64,000 nt of DNA from Nymphalis io (taxonomy: Eukaryota; Arthropoda; Insecta; Lepidoptera; Nymphalidae). The stretch is from contig NC_065893.1 of assembly GCF_905147045.1 (NCBI RefSeq), positions 682,001 to 746,000 on the forward strand. Reading direction: 5' to 3'. Positions within the stretch are counted from its first letter, which is position 1, and every line of letters starts with the position of its first letter. Shown here piece after piece: positions 35,380-47,105 of the stretch. Below the pieces are notes generated by a model. It saw nothing but the letters and a program-made list of their open reading frames with translations, did no database searches and was not told the origin of the DNA. The translations under genes and the position numbers were made by a program.

Positions 35380-35817
35380 TATATAATACAAATAAATTGA
35401 TTTAATAACATTATTAAAACCTTCGTATTAGCTATAATATAAACGCAAAAACTGTTGCATATAATTAATATATTATATTAAAAAAATACTTTGCTTAATG
35501 AATTATTTTATACAGTTTGTTTAATTGTGATTTTACAGGAGAGCATAAAACAATCTACAACTATTTTGGGATGTACATACACTTTATTATTCAGATTTAC
35601 CAATCTCCATACAAACTTTCATCCTCTTTATAACTCCCTCAGGGGTTAAATTTTCAAAAATATTTCCTTAGTGTTAAGTTTCTACCCGCAAAAACTGGCA
35701 AATAAATTGTTATTATCTTATCAAAACCATATTGATAATTAAACAATACAAAGGACATTCCGAATCAAAAAAAATATCCACAAAAAATTAATATCGAAAG
35801 TCGTATTTTAAAATTCA

Positions 35818-35925
35818 TAGTCATTCAGTCCACACGAATCAATCACTCAGCGTATAGAGGCCGTTGCAATAAATCTAAGCCTCCATTTTCCAGCTGTTTT
35901 CACCTCACAGCTCCAACGATTTGTC
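35818..35925 (+). repeat. Diverged direct repeat, copy 2
   Basis: GAATCAATCACTCAGCGTAT, AGAGGCCGTTGCAATAAATC and CAGCTGTTTTCACCTCACAG parallel copy 1 about 1.03 kb upstream, roughly 70% alike by eye. Confidence 0.6.
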
Positions 35926-36198
35926 GACCTAACGTTGACGACATTCTCCCTTTTATATTGATATTTGAATCATTCGATGGACGAATTTGGATTTTAATTT
36001 GTCATTATTTTATTTTTATTCTATTAAATAGGAACAACTTTATACAATATTGTTTTGTACTCTCGAGTACAATCTTAAATAACTTAAAAATAAAATTTGC
36101 AAAAATTATAATAAAAAAAGGAGAAAACGTCGTTATTGAAATCGAATATCTTATCAATGAAGGTTCTCATTTTATATTAAAAGGTAAGACGAATCTGT

Positions 36199-36378
36199 GC
36201 TGTTGTGTTCCGGTTTAAAGAGTGATGAGTTGGTATAACTATCACAAGAGAAATAATATCTTACATCCCAAAGCTGGCAGCGCATTGTCGATATAAGAAA
36301 TGCTTAATATTTCTTACAGCACTAACGTCTATAGGCATTTGGACACCACTTGCTAGTCCTCCTATATAAAACAAAATA
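36199..36378 (+). mobile_element. SINE-B 3' half, diverged
   Basis: GCTGTTGTGTTCCGGTTTAA, CAGCGCATTGTCGATATAAG, TTTCTTACAGCACTAACGTC and GGACACCACTTGC, ending in TATATAAAACAAAA. It is 5' truncated. Confidence 0.82.
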
Positions 36379-36599
36379 ACCCTAATATTGAAACCTTACT
36401 TTAATAACAATAAAAAGATATAAGCAAATGAGCCTTGTAGTTAATAACTTGTCTAAATATGACCCTTTAAACCCTTTAAAACAAATTTCAATGTAAACAT
36501 AAAAGCAAGTCAAAGTAAAGATAGGCTAATAAAAATTCATAAAACGAAATCATTTTTCAGCGTAACCATTAGCGCCGCGCTCAAACTAACTCTGTAACC

Positions 36600-36650
36600 G
36601 GTGTAAACACGTCACCGACGGGCGCCGTGACGTGACGTGACGAAGCAACT
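36600..36650. other. GTGACG cluster in a GC-rich island
   Basis: CGTCAC at 36610, then GTGACGTGACGTGACG at 36627-36642. The first part also forms an inverted pair with CGTCAC. Confidence 0.45.
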
Positions 36651-36856
36651 TTGCGTCATGAATCATGAATGAATTATTTTATTGGAGAAGGTAAATTAAA
36701 AAAAAAACGTTAAATTTTGAATAATCTAGAACTTACTTATGTAAATAACACCTATTATTAATCTTTACAAAATTAATTTAAGCGTGTTCTGTTAATTTAA
36801 ATATTTTTTATATCTTGCAATGTGCATCAGTATGTCCTGAACACACAACTGTGTAA

Positions 36857-37015
36857 CAACACAGCCTGCTTATTTCCCATTGCAGGGCTAAGGCTACCTC
36901 TCCTCTTGAAGCTTGAAGCTTTTACCACCAAACTATGCAAAAGCAGATTGGGTATACATGTAGTAGAATCTCATCAAAGAAACGCAAGTTTCCGCGTGAT
37001 TTTTTCATCTTCATC
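36857..37015 (-). mobile_element. SINE-A fragment, diverged
   Basis: CAGCCTGCTTATTTCCCATT, CAGGGCTAAGGC and then GGTATACATGTAGTAGAATC follow the reverse SINE-A order, with an altered middle that contains GAAGCTTGAAGCTT. The right limit is uncertain. Confidence 0.6.
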
Positions 37016-37453
37016 ATTTACATTCGCTCGACCGGAATGACCGACACGTCTGTGGAGGTTTGCAAGTTTTGAATAAAAAAAAACTAGCGATACCAATAAA
37101 TATGTCAAGTAATCTTGACAAATTTTATATCTTCTGTTCCTTTCCTCTACCTTAATGCTGCCTAAAAGAAATCGCTGTTTTAACCGACCGACCTGACTGA
37201 CCGGGCTTGAACATAAATACAAAATATATCTGAGCTCCACTTAACTCCAAGTACATTAATGCCGTATCCTAATATACTAAATTAACTTAGTACCTTTACG
37301 ACTTTTAGTATGAAAAATTACAGAATGTTAGACAATTGACACTGTGACGGAGTCTATTGAAGGGGAAATTGATAACACATGGCATTTAACGAGAACTACT
37401 GGCTTGTGAACATTTGAATTAACAAAGTATGTGTTCGTATTATTCATATGTTT

Positions 37454-37478
37454 GAACTAATATTATAAATGCGAAAAT
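37454..37478 (+). repeat. Terminal motif of a common lepidopteran repeat
   Basis: GAACTAATATTATAAATGCG plus AAAAT matches the ACTAATATTATAAATGCGAAAG motif that starts many lepidopteran non-autonomous elements (MITE or Helitron type), by memory. Nothing else of the element is identifiable. Confidence 0.4.
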
Positions 37479-38143
37479 AATATTTAAAAAGCCACAGGCG
37501 GAAACTCGTATAAGAAATACAAATATTTATAAATATTGCGAGAGTGAGAAATAATAAATCGATTGGTTGATGACGGTTTATGCCGAAGTACAACGTTACA
37601 CTGCCTAATATTAACTTTAATTTGCTTAGCTTTGGTGGACACAGAATAAATAAACAGATATGCTATGCAAAAGTCAAACGTTAATACCTATATGCATACG
37701 GCACATAAATCACATACAACTCTTTTTAACAGTTTTGTACATTTGATCCAGAGTTCATTAAAGAAATACAATTTTAAACATATATATTATGACCGATTAA
37801 AAAGCTTTAATAATGAGATTATTTTCAATAACGAACTGTAGCACGCATTGCGGCCGCACGTATTTAATAATATTATTTATTGACATCAAATAACACAAAC
37901 TGAATTATACGACGAAATACAATTATGACAAAATATCAGAATTGAGGAAATGAGATGAAAGATAATGCCGCTGTCAGAAAGTCATCACGTGACCTTGATG
38001 TGTGTTTTTTACGTTCAAAGTCCACTGATAAACGCTTACAATATATATTTTAATGTGTTTTAATATCACTGTTATTCGTAAGCGTTTGAACTCGATGACT
38101 GAGGATGTAGGTCTTATATGCTGCCAAAATAGAACGTTATTTA

Positions 38144-38167
38144 TGACGTCACAATATAGTGTGACGT
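38144..38167. promoter_or_regulatory. CRE-like core within an inverted repeat
   Basis: TGACGTCA at 38144-38151 overlaps the inverted repeat ACGTCACA - ATATAG - TGTGACGT (38146-38167). It lies just upstream of the SINE-B at 38177 and 0.6 kb from the first tRNA gene, and I do not link it to either. Confidence 0.25.
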
Positions 38168-38176
38168 AGGCTTTCT

Positions 38177-38471
38177 ATTTTTTTTATGTCATAGGTTGGC
38201 GGCGGCAAATGGGCCAACTGATAGTAAGTGGTCACCACTGTACGCAGTTATGGGTGCCGTAAGAAATTTTAACCATTTCTTAGATCGCTAATGCACCTTC
38301 AACTTTGGGACCTAAGGTGTTATGTCTCTCGTACCTACCTGCTGTTATACAGGCTCATTCACCCTATAAATCGGAACACAACAATACTAAGTAATGCTGT
38401 TTTGCGGTAGAATATCTGATGAGTGGGTGTTACCTACCCAGACGAACTTGCACAAAGCCCTACTACTAAAT
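38177..38471 (-). mobile_element. SINE-B, full length, diverged
   Basis: TTTTTTTTATGTCATAGG (tail), GGGCCAACTGATAGTAAGTG, GGCTCATTCACCCTATAAAT, and CAGACGAACTTGCACAAAGC. It lies 310 bp upstream of the first tRNA-Gly gene. Confidence 0.88.
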
Positions 38472-38781
38472 AAACAACAAACAACAAATAGGAATCTATG
38501 TTATCTAAGTCCTAATTCCCATTTATTACAAAATACATAATAAAATATGTAACTAGAATGTAATACCTATTTCGTGATAATATGCAAATATGTTATCTAA
38601 TCATAATAGAACACGTTCGTACCGCCTCTCTCATCACAGTCGACAGGTACACATGCGCACGCGCATAATGTTACGCAAGAATATGAGAATGTAAGCATCT
38701 TTCAATTCAAACACTTTCTATATACATTCGAATCGAATCGAATGCTCAATACAGAAAGGAAATTTTGTCCATCTAGTACGA

Positions 38782-38852
38782 GCATCGGTGGTTCAGTGGT
38801 AGAATGCTCGCCTGCCACGCGGGCGGCCCGGGTTCGATTCCCGGCCGATGCA
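38782..38852 (+). tRNA. tRNA-Gly (anticodon GCC), copy 1
   Basis: This is a nuclear glycine tRNA that decodes GGC and GGU codons on cytosolic ribosomes. The 71-nt sequence folds as a complete cloverleaf. The acceptor stem pairs GCATCGG with CCGATGC, followed by an unpaired A discriminator. The D arm is GTTC/GAAT. The anticodon stem CTCGC/GCGGG carries loop CTGCCAC, with anticodon GCC at 38814-38816. The T arm is CCGGG/CCCGG with loop TTCGATT. There is no intron, and CCA is not encoded, as expected for a eukaryote. The internal pol III promoter is visible as an A box (TGGTTCAGTGGTA) and a B box (GGTTCGATTCC). A TTTT terminator lies at 38859-38862. It is identical over 71 nt to the copy at 40881, while the flanks are unrelated. 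Unlike the SINE heads nearby, it has no tRNA-unrelated body attached. Confidence 0.97.
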
Positions 38853-39341
38853 TGATGATTTTATACTTCTTTTATATAATTAATACGGAAGTGAACATCA
38901 AAATTATCTTACATTTTTTTTATTTCAATTCGAAAGGACTGGAATTAAACTTAAAAAAGGATTGAATTTCGATATGATCGCAGCAGTAAATTGATCGAAA
39001 TAAATTCGTTTTACACTTTCAAACAATTTTAATCATGTCATTGATATTAAAATAATGATATTTTTTACAAATATATTTGTATTTTTAAAAAATTAAAGAA
39101 GTTTATAAAATGCTTTCAAACACTGTATTATTTTTCTCACAATAAACTCAAATACCATAAGATTTGGTTCAACGTTCCCGTAAAAATTCCAGTCAGGTAT
39201 AAGGGCTTACAAATGATTTACCGGTAACAGCAACTAAACGGATTACTGACCGCCCTCACGTACTATATTGGCCGGCTATCGGTTCTCAACACCTGATATT
39301 TTACTTGAGAAAGAGAAAAATATATCGTATTATAATGGTCA

Positions 39342-39415
39342 CTTTTTTATTATAGGACGGCAAGCAACTGGGCCTTGTGGTAAGTGACTTTTGCTCATAG
39401 AAATTGGCAAGATAT
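39342..39415 (-). mobile_element. SINE-B 3' fragment
   Basis: TTTTTTATTATAGGACGGCAA, CTGGGCCTTGTGGTAAGTGA and GCTCATAGAAATTGGCA match the reverse 3' end only. Confidence 0.6.
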
Positions 39416-39751
39416 CTAAGAAAGTCTTATGTAACTAGTAAGTACGAGTAAGTCTTACTCTGCCTGTACCAGTGGCCCTGCATTTTATGTGACCCTAATG
39501 ACGGTTGAAATAGTTGAACTAGCCAGCTTTTTGAAATCCAAAACATATATTTATTTATTGATATATCAACACCAACAAGGAGTACACTGATAAATAAAAT
39601 AGAGTATTTAATCATAGAATTATATAAACCAAGCGTCTTCTTAATTACAGGGGTTGCAAAATATAACTACACAAATAAAGTTGATAATATCAAAGTATAT
39701 ATTAAAAAGTAATTCTTGTAAGTTATTTCTAAGAATATTTTTTATATCTTT

Positions 39752-39912
39752 TTTCTCCTCTTTGGAGAACACTCCACCACTCCAGTACAATGCGGGTTGG
39801 TGTATACAAGTGGCAGATTTTCTTACTCCACACACAACGTGCATCACAAAGTTTTCATTAACCGCCGGAAACGGGATGAATTATAAACACAAATTAAACA
39901 CATGAACTCGGT
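39752..39912 (-). mobile_element. SINE-A body fragment
   Basis: ACTCCACCACTCCAG, ATGCGGGTTGGTGTATAC, and AATTATAAACACAAATTAAA match the reverse SINE-A body. Both the tail and the tRNA head are missing. Confidence 0.75.
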
Positions 39913-40302
39913 ATTATCAGTTAAGATTCATGCCTTCAGAATAAATAGACCTCGCGAAATATAACATATATGTTAAGTTCAACACTTCACTATAACTTAT
40001 TTTTAGTACTCAAATTCCTAGTTACTAAAACTCTCCAAGGCTTTAGAGCAAGTTGTTTGTAGCTAACTAATCAAGCGTTTATAACCTCAGGTTAATAAGA
40101 TACTGTAAACGTGCAAGTGGAGGAATCCAGCTTCAGGACAAGAGGACCCGCGGGACGCATTAAACTAAGGTTAGGTACGATGTTATTTTGACCCCTCGAA
40201 TGTTTCTATTTTGTAAATCAGTCGCTCTTGTTGTCTTCTTGTTGTATTTTATTATATTTAATCTTATTTATCAAAATCAAATCTGTTTGAATATATATGT
40301 GG

Positions 40303-40480
40303 AGTGGCGAGCTTTTAAGGCGACACATCCCGAAGTCGTAGGTTCAAATTAAGGCTCGAGAGGCGAAAATGTTATTCAGGTTATTAAGCAAAAATGGCCG
40401 TATATTATTAGAAAATTATAATGTACGGGCATTTCAGTTTGTGCACACACTTGTGCAGTAATTGAAAATATGAGCGGTCC
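40303..40480 (+). mobile_element. SINE-C-like remnant with its own head
   Basis: A tRNA-like head GAGTGGCGAGCTTTTAAGG with CGTAGGTTCAAATTAAGG (B box), then ACGGGCATTTCAGTTTGTGC and ACACACTTGTGCAGT, which match the SINE-C 3' body. It lies 400 bp before the second tRNA-Gly gene but is unrelated to it. Confidence 0.5.
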
Positions 40481-40880
40481 TTTTTGTGTAAAATCGTAAT
40501 ATATTTTTTATATGTAAATTAAAATAAAATATAAAATATTTTCATTAATAGAATATGTATTTAATAATTATTTTATCTTATGCATTTAGGATATATAACA
40601 AAAATATATAATGTAGATATATAAAATACAACGGAAGTAAATACATATTAAGGATTTAAATAATTAATATAAAATCCAAAAACAAAATTTGAGTCAAGAC
40701 GTTAGAGCCGTTTCCGCAACACACGAAATAAATTTATATGTTATATAATATACACATACGGGAATTGCTTATTTAATATCATAAGATAATTCTTTTATTA
40801 GAATATATTATCAGATAATTGCAATCGATAATAATAAAACAAAATTGAATATAGCGCATAAATATACCTATAAAACATAA

Positions 40881-40951
40881 GCATCGGTGGTTCAGTGGTA
40901 GAATGCTCGCCTGCCACGCGGGCGGCCCGGGTTCGATTCCCGGCCGATGCA
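40881..40951 (+). tRNA. tRNA-Gly (anticodon GCC), copy 2
   Basis: This is the second glycine tRNA gene, identical in all 71 positions to the gene at 38782 and on the same strand. The anticodon GCC is at 40913-40915, in loop CTGCCAC. The A and B boxes are intact, and the acceptor stem pairs GCATCGG with CCGATGC. Transcription should stop at TTTTT, 40954-40958, three bases after the mature end. The upstream flank is AT-rich and does not resemble the flank of copy 1. The pair therefore looks like an old local duplication held identical by selection or gene conversion, not a recent segmental copy. I see no sign of decay. Confidence 0.97.
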
Positions 40952-41933
40952 TGTTTTTATTTTATTAAAGTAAGAATTTGTTTCTTAAATTTTTATTATT
41001 TTTTTGGCTCTCGAAATAGTCACATAGACAGACAATGACACATCAAAGTCTTTATCCAACGGTTAATATTAATTCAATGCAAGTGCTAGGAGCTACTACA
41101 TTGCTAATTTATTTTATACAAATATATTAAAAAACTCATAAAATCTTTCATCCCGAACTACAAATCTTACTTTAAAACCCGGTCCAAGATCAAACCACGA
41201 TGAGCAATCTGATAAAATAACTTTAATCAGAAGTTTCCAAACAAATAAGTGAAACTCGTTACCAAGTTTCAGGTCAGCTCAGGTTAAGTTACAGAGCTTG
41301 GCGGCCGTGCCAAGATTTCTACTTGGTCAGAATTAAGTGCCTCGACCATTCGCTCCCACGAATATTACAAAACTAAATAAAAATTTTAAGGAATATTTTG
41401 AATCATTCTTTGTTTTGTAATAGTTTAGAATTACTTTTGTTAAATGTTAAAATGTCGAAATGTTAAAAAAAATCATTAGTACTTTGCATATTTTTTTATA
41501 TTTACACTATGTTCAAGTTTTAGATTTTTAAAACGCTTTTCGAAAAATAGGCGAAAAACTAAAATTTCGATTGTAATCCTAGAAATACAAACATGCAAGC
41601 ACATCAAATGACTAAACTAAATTACTATAATAGAGATACCAAAAAGGCAAGGACGGCTTCTGTGGAGATTCGAAAGTTTAAATTAAAAAAAATAACCTTT
41701 TATAAACAGAAACTAGTTTAAATGTTAGCACTATATTTATAATATTGGATTTTATAATGCCTTTCAATAGCTAAACACGGTTTCCGAGATGACAAATTGA
41801 GTTTATCAAGAGCGAGGAACGCCCGTTACTTCGAAAAGCTGACTAACTTCACTGTAACAGGTTCAAGACATATTCGTAAACATTATGGCTAGTATAACTA
41901 AAGGATTGTTTTTAATGTTCATTTTATTAAAAA
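40952..41933. other. Non-coding downstream of the second tRNA-Gly
   Basis: A GC-richer block at 41270-41360 includes CTTGGCGGCCGTGCCAAG, an inverted repeat like an NFI site with a 6-bp rather than a 5-bp spacer. No gene is seen. Confidence 0.4.
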
Positions 41934-42221
41934 GCCGAAATGGCCTAGTGGTTAGAACGCGTGAATCTTAACCGAAGATCGTGGGTTCAAACCCGGGCAA
42001 GCACCACTGAATTTTCATGTGCTTAATTTGTTATTATAATTCATCTCGTGCTTGACGGTGAAGAAAAACATCGTGAGGAAACCAGCATGTGTCTAATTAC
42101 ATTGAAATCCATAAGTGTATTCTACCAACCCGCATTGGAGCAGCGTGGTGGAATAAGCTACAAACCTTCTCCTCAAAAGGGAGGAGGCCTTAGCCCAGTA
42201 GTGGGACATTAAATGTTACTG
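41934..42221 (+). mobile_element. SINE-A, near full length
   Basis: The head GCCGAAATGGCCTAGTGG, the B box GGGTTCAAACCC and the body are close to consensus. Small deletions occur near 42110 and in the 3' end, where GGCTGTTACTG is reduced to AATGTTACTG. No clean TSD was found. Confidence 0.92.
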
Positions 42222-43410
42222 TTTATTTATTATAGTTATTTACTTCGTGGTCATCACCGCTATCAAGGCGGTCAGAGACGAGGCCTTTTTTCTTCTTTAT
42301 ATTTCAGAATATCAGTTTTAGGAATAGAATGGCTATTGTTTAAAATTAATAATAAAATACACAAGTTTTCTTTTATCATATAAAAAAAAGAATACCTTTA
42401 AAAGCCTTAGTAATAGTACATAGCAACGCTGGTACATGAAACAATATATTTACTCAAAAGCTTATTAAAGAAACAAAATCTTGTAAATTATAAGTGAAAT
42501 TCAGAGAAATCGAGTAACAAAGTGAACCACTAAGCAAATTGTTCTCACTCACAATGCACTACTACGTCTTAAAATTTTTCCACATCCCCGCTCACCTAGC
42601 TCATCCAATATACCATATGATCCAAACACCTCCATTCGTCTAACTAGGTGATTTGTCTAGACTAGACCGCAGACGAAATCTAGAAAACATCATAATTCAG
42701 ACTTTCGTCTCGAGGCTTTCTACTAGATCAATTTCAGACTTTAGTGATTGCAACATCAAAGCCCTTCTTCGTCAGGTGAGAAAGCATATTGAGCTTTCTT
42801 CTAAAAAATCAGGTACTTTTATAGTTATTAACAAAGATATACAATAATATCTGATATAATAATAAAGTTGAGATGGGAGACAATGTTATGATATATTCTT
42901 TAATGATACTTTGTATTATAAATAAACAAACATTAATAAATACTATATCTACTTGGTAAAAGTAAATAAAAAATGAAATATTGTCCACCTAACCAATTTA
43001 GGTCACGGCGGCCAATATTCGACATTTATAATATTAATATACGTTCAATATTTCAATACAATTATTGATAAAGTATTATAAGCTAAATACTTAAAAATAA
43101 CAGAGACTTCCAAGCAGAATAATATATATCTTGACTAACATTCGCAAGAATCGTCTTTTAGACAAGTTGTTGGCAACAAAAAGAGTAACCACTCATGTTG
43201 TTCCGTTGTTTGAATTGCAAATGTCGAAGGTAACCAACGAATTCAAATAAAACACGTGAAGTTTGGACTATGGAGCAGACAGCAGCTGCTGCTATTGCTA
43301 ACTTTTTATTGTGACTAAATTAAGGCTCAATTTTTATCGATTATATATAAAAAAATGCCTCGCTTCAATATATATGCCTTTTTTCTATTTCACTTAAAAA
43401 AATCTCGGTA
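42222..43410. other. Non-coding, with one weak exon-like block
   Basis: 42661-42775 is open in one frame and is bounded by TTTGTCTAG on the left and CAG then GTGAG on the right. I cannot assign a protein. Confidence 0.25.
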
Positions 43411-43675
43411 TTTTTTATATAGAATAGGTATACGGCAAATGACCCAGCTGATGGTCACAACCACTCATAAACATTAACACTGTAAGATATTAATCATTTC
43501 TTAGATCACCAATACGCCACTAACCTTAGAAACTATGGTTTTCCAACTTTCCTGTAGTTATGGCTGGTTCACTAACCATTCAAACCGGAATACTAAGTAC
43601 TGCTGTTTTGTGATAGAATTTCTGATAAGTTGGTGGTACCTACCCACGTAATGTTGCACAAAGCCTACTAGACAC
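43411..43675 (-). mobile_element. SINE-B, diverged
   Basis: TTTTTTATATAGAATAGGTA, ACATTAACACTGTAAGATAT, ACTGCTGTTTTGTGATAGAA and TGGTGGTACCTACCCACG keep the full reverse order with many changes. Confidence 0.82.
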
Positions 43676-44139
43676 GTAAATAGACCACCATTGCTCGCAG
43701 ATATATATAATGTATTTACATACGCAATTAAGGAAGCGATACAATTATTAACAATAAGAAAATTACCGACAGAGCTATATGGAAGCTATTGATGGAAATA
43801 ATACGTGTTGTACCTCCACATAATAATACTATGTTTGTTTTTGAAGGTTGAATTTGATAGTTATATTAAATGCACAGACAATATCTACTCATAAAATACT
43901 ATTGATAATTCTTGTTTAAAATAATAAAACTTACTCTTAATCGGCCAAGGCTATATAAAGATGTAATCTATAATATCTACAATTAATAATCTTTAATTTA
44001 CTTTTATAAAAAAAAAATGATTTTTAATTTAAATATCACATTAACTTTAATCAAAATAGAGTCAGTTATTGATAACAGTGAATAAAAAAAATATATATAA
44101 AGAAAAACATACTTCGATGCAATTTCGTTACGTTATCAA

Positions 44140-44386
44140 ATTATACGTGCGCGGGAATACAAGTGCATTCGCTATTTCTAAATCTCATCACCCGATGGGA
44201 CGGTGAAATCGAGTGTAGAATTTTACGTACTTTCTGAGGCATGGGAGACAACATTGCGAGCGTAAAAACTCCTGGCTCTGCTACTGAGAACTTCTAAAAA
44301 GAAAAACGTAATAACTGTTTTGAACCGAAATTCGAACCTTTAATATCTTCAGTATTTAAAACTATCCAACTAGATCAACAAGGCAG
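44140..44386 (-). mobile_element. SINE-C, near full length, diverged
   Basis: In reverse: GCCTTGTTGATCTAGTTGGA (head), GGTTCGAATTTCGG (B box), GAAGTTCTCAGTAGCAG, CTGAGGCATGGGAG read on the plus strand for the core, and CCCGATGGGACGG near the 3' part. Confidence 0.75.
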
Positions 44387-45002
44387 GCTTACATAATTTA
44401 ATATAGCAAAAATGCCTTATGCAATAATAGTGATATATTATCCATTGTACTTTTGTCTACACGAAGATGCCACTCAGACATATATTTCCTTGCCCAATGC
44501 AAATGAGACCATCTGACGTATGACATAATACTCCAAGTAACATTTTCCATTCAGACGTCCTTTTTACAACGTAATAAAGTTTATTTTCACATAACCAACA
44601 GCAGACGTTACTTTGCATTTAATACACCCGTACATTGTATTTGCATATATTATGAATCGTAAGACATTGTGATAAGGTGTTTTTTGGCTTGAATAACTTA
44701 AATATAGAATTTTGTGGTTTACGGTCTCACGTGGGTTTTTGAAATAAAGTGATGACCCGTAACGCGATGGCGTGTGAGTTATAGGTGGTTGGAGCTTTAT
44801 TTCCCGGTAATGGTTTCAGCAAGTTTTGTGAAAGAGATTTTTATACGGCTTCAGCAGTTCTTTTATAACACATGTTTAATGTTTTGATTAAATATTCATT
44901 TATTATTTCCAATCTTTAATTATAAGATTTATTTAATCATATAATTGTTATAAACATATCAGTTTCTTTTCTTCTGTTTTGTCTGTAATTGCTCTAGATA
45001 AC

Positions 45003-45108
45003 TCACCCTTCAAACCGAGTCACACGCACTATTATATATTGCTGTTTGGCGGTAAAATATATGAGTGTGTACCCCGACGGGTAAGCCTACGACACAAAGC
45101 TATATCAA
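45003..45108 (-). mobile_element. SINE-B 5' fragment
   Basis: CACCCTTCAAACCGAGTCAC, TTGCTGTTTGGCGGTAAAAT, and GACACAAAGC match the reverse of the SINE-B 5' half. Confidence 0.72.
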
Positions 45109-45846
45109 GTTTATATGTAATGACATACATATAGACTAATATTAATATATTTTATGAGCTTTTATTTAACTTTTTGTGTTGGTCAAATTATGCAAACGAA
45201 TTACAAAACTGTTCGACGTAAACAACTGACTTTAAACTTTACTTGGAGTCCAGCAAAAATTGGTTACAATATCGTTTTATTGTAAAATTTTTTTAAAAGC
45301 CCTGTGTAATGTATATCCTTTTAAAAAAAGCCGTTAATATACATAATATGTGCAAAGTAACTAATCACTATACTAATCGCATGTCACACCCCATTGGTTC
45401 CCCATAACCCATTCCGTTCACCTTCATAGCTTCATATATTACTATCTAGTTCACGCTTGACTAGCCCGCCGCCCCGGCACCTGCCAGGTATGATTTAAGA
45501 CCTAGTCGCAGACTTGGACACTAAATTAAAACCTAGGTCAGAGATAGTCGCAAATTGAGAACGGAATGGATTCATAAATTAGATAAATGGTTTAGTTCTT
45601 TTCGTTTTGTCTTTTATTTTATTTTTATACTTTGACTAAGAATTGCGGATTGTGCCAAACCTATTATAAGGGAAGTGATACTTTTTAACGCAATTAATGT
45701 GACTTGAAAAAAGTAAAGAAGAAACCAAGGTCATACTCAAAAGAACTTTAAGAGATTCTTTGTCTCTGTCTGTTTATTTTGAATTATTAATTTGTATTTT
45801 TGTAGACGCAGACGTATTTTTGGAAATGATTTTACGTATTTATTCC

Positions 45847-45966
45847 TTAAAGGCCAGCAACGCACCTGCAAGCTCTCAGGTGTTGAAGTCCATGGACATG
45901 GACGGTGGTAGTCACTTTCCATAGGGTGAGCCTCAGGCTCGTTTGCCCCTCTAACATAAAAAAAAA
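45847..45966 (+). mobile_element. SINE-D fragment with A-tail
   Basis: TTAAAGGCCAGCAACGCACC, GTCCATGGACATGGACGGTG, TCCATAGGGTGAGCCTCAGG, then CTAACATAAAAAAAAAC. The layout matches a lepidopteran repeat that I recognise from memory (GGCAAACGGGC...GTGCGTTGCCGGCC in reverse). The sense strand is inferred from the A run at the right. Confidence 0.7.
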
Positions 45967-46656
45967 CAGAATTTACAATTAGCTGTTGATGATTTAAGCT
46001 TAGTAATTATTTTCTCTTATGTGCGGATGCTATACATAAAAATATACATAATTCAAGAAGGTTCATAAAAGCACTTATTTATCGTTATTTTACATATTAA
46101 ATTTTACTCACCGGTTCGGACTGACAGAAGTTACTCTATCCACTAATTAAGTCACACATTTACTCGTTGAGAAGAATAACGTCATTATTTATCACTTGCT
46201 ATCTTTAATTGTTAATTTAATGTGCCTGCATGCTTATTATCAGTCATATATTTATTTTATTTACCTTACATACATTATATCCTGTAATTAAAGCTATAGC
46301 GATGTGCATAAAACAAATTCACTCACGAGTACTAAACAAGAAATAGTTTTCTAGTGATATCGAAACTACATCAATCGCTTGGTATAATGAATGTGGCGAA
46401 CACTCAACGAACTGGCAGGTGTAATGGAAAAAGTTTTATTGCTGCGGTAACAGCCGCTCTCCCGTACATCCGTAGCTATTTGCGTAGACGCTCTACGAAA
46501 TTACGGATATTATATTCGATTACTATTGAAATGCAACACATTTTACACTACAGTGAGTAATGATTTATTTATAAGTAGAGCATTTTGTTTATATAATATT
46601 GGATATTTTTTAATTATATTTGAAATAGATAATTCTACTATTAATGTTCGTTTTAC

Positions 46657-46700
46657 TTTAAATCAAATCAAAACCCTTTATTTAACATAGAAGCATTACG
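46657..46700 (-). mobile_element. Possible LINE tail
   Basis: In reverse, GTTAAATAAAGGGTTTTGAT continues into GATTT units. It has the same form (AATAAAG then a short repeat) as the tail at 25207. There is no further homology. Confidence 0.3.
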
Positions 46701-47105
46701 CATTAATCATTAATATTCAAATTAAATACTAAATTAGTACCCATAATGAAAGTTAAGATGTTGATTCTTCAAATTATAAATCGTTAACTTGATCTACGAT
46801 TATGGTTTTTATCTAATTTAATTAAAAGTTTTATGTTACAAGAACGTATTTATTATCAAAGTATAAAATCTAAATGAATGCAGGTATATTAATATGCACT
46901 CAGTGACAACCTGTATTACGATCTTCTCGTCTGGACTACTAAGAAGGCTCTAATTTCTCCCCCCCTAACGGTCTGGGGACAAACTTCCTTTTTTATTCAA
47001 AGTAACGCTTAATGTTTTTAAAGACGTTTTATGTTTGATATAGTATATAAATATAAAAGATTGAACCGTTAGAACGCATTTTCATTCATTATTTATTTTA
47101 TTACT

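Noticed and set aside
45737..45922. 61-codon reverse frame rich in charged residues
   Set aside because: Most of it lies in the SINE-D fragment.
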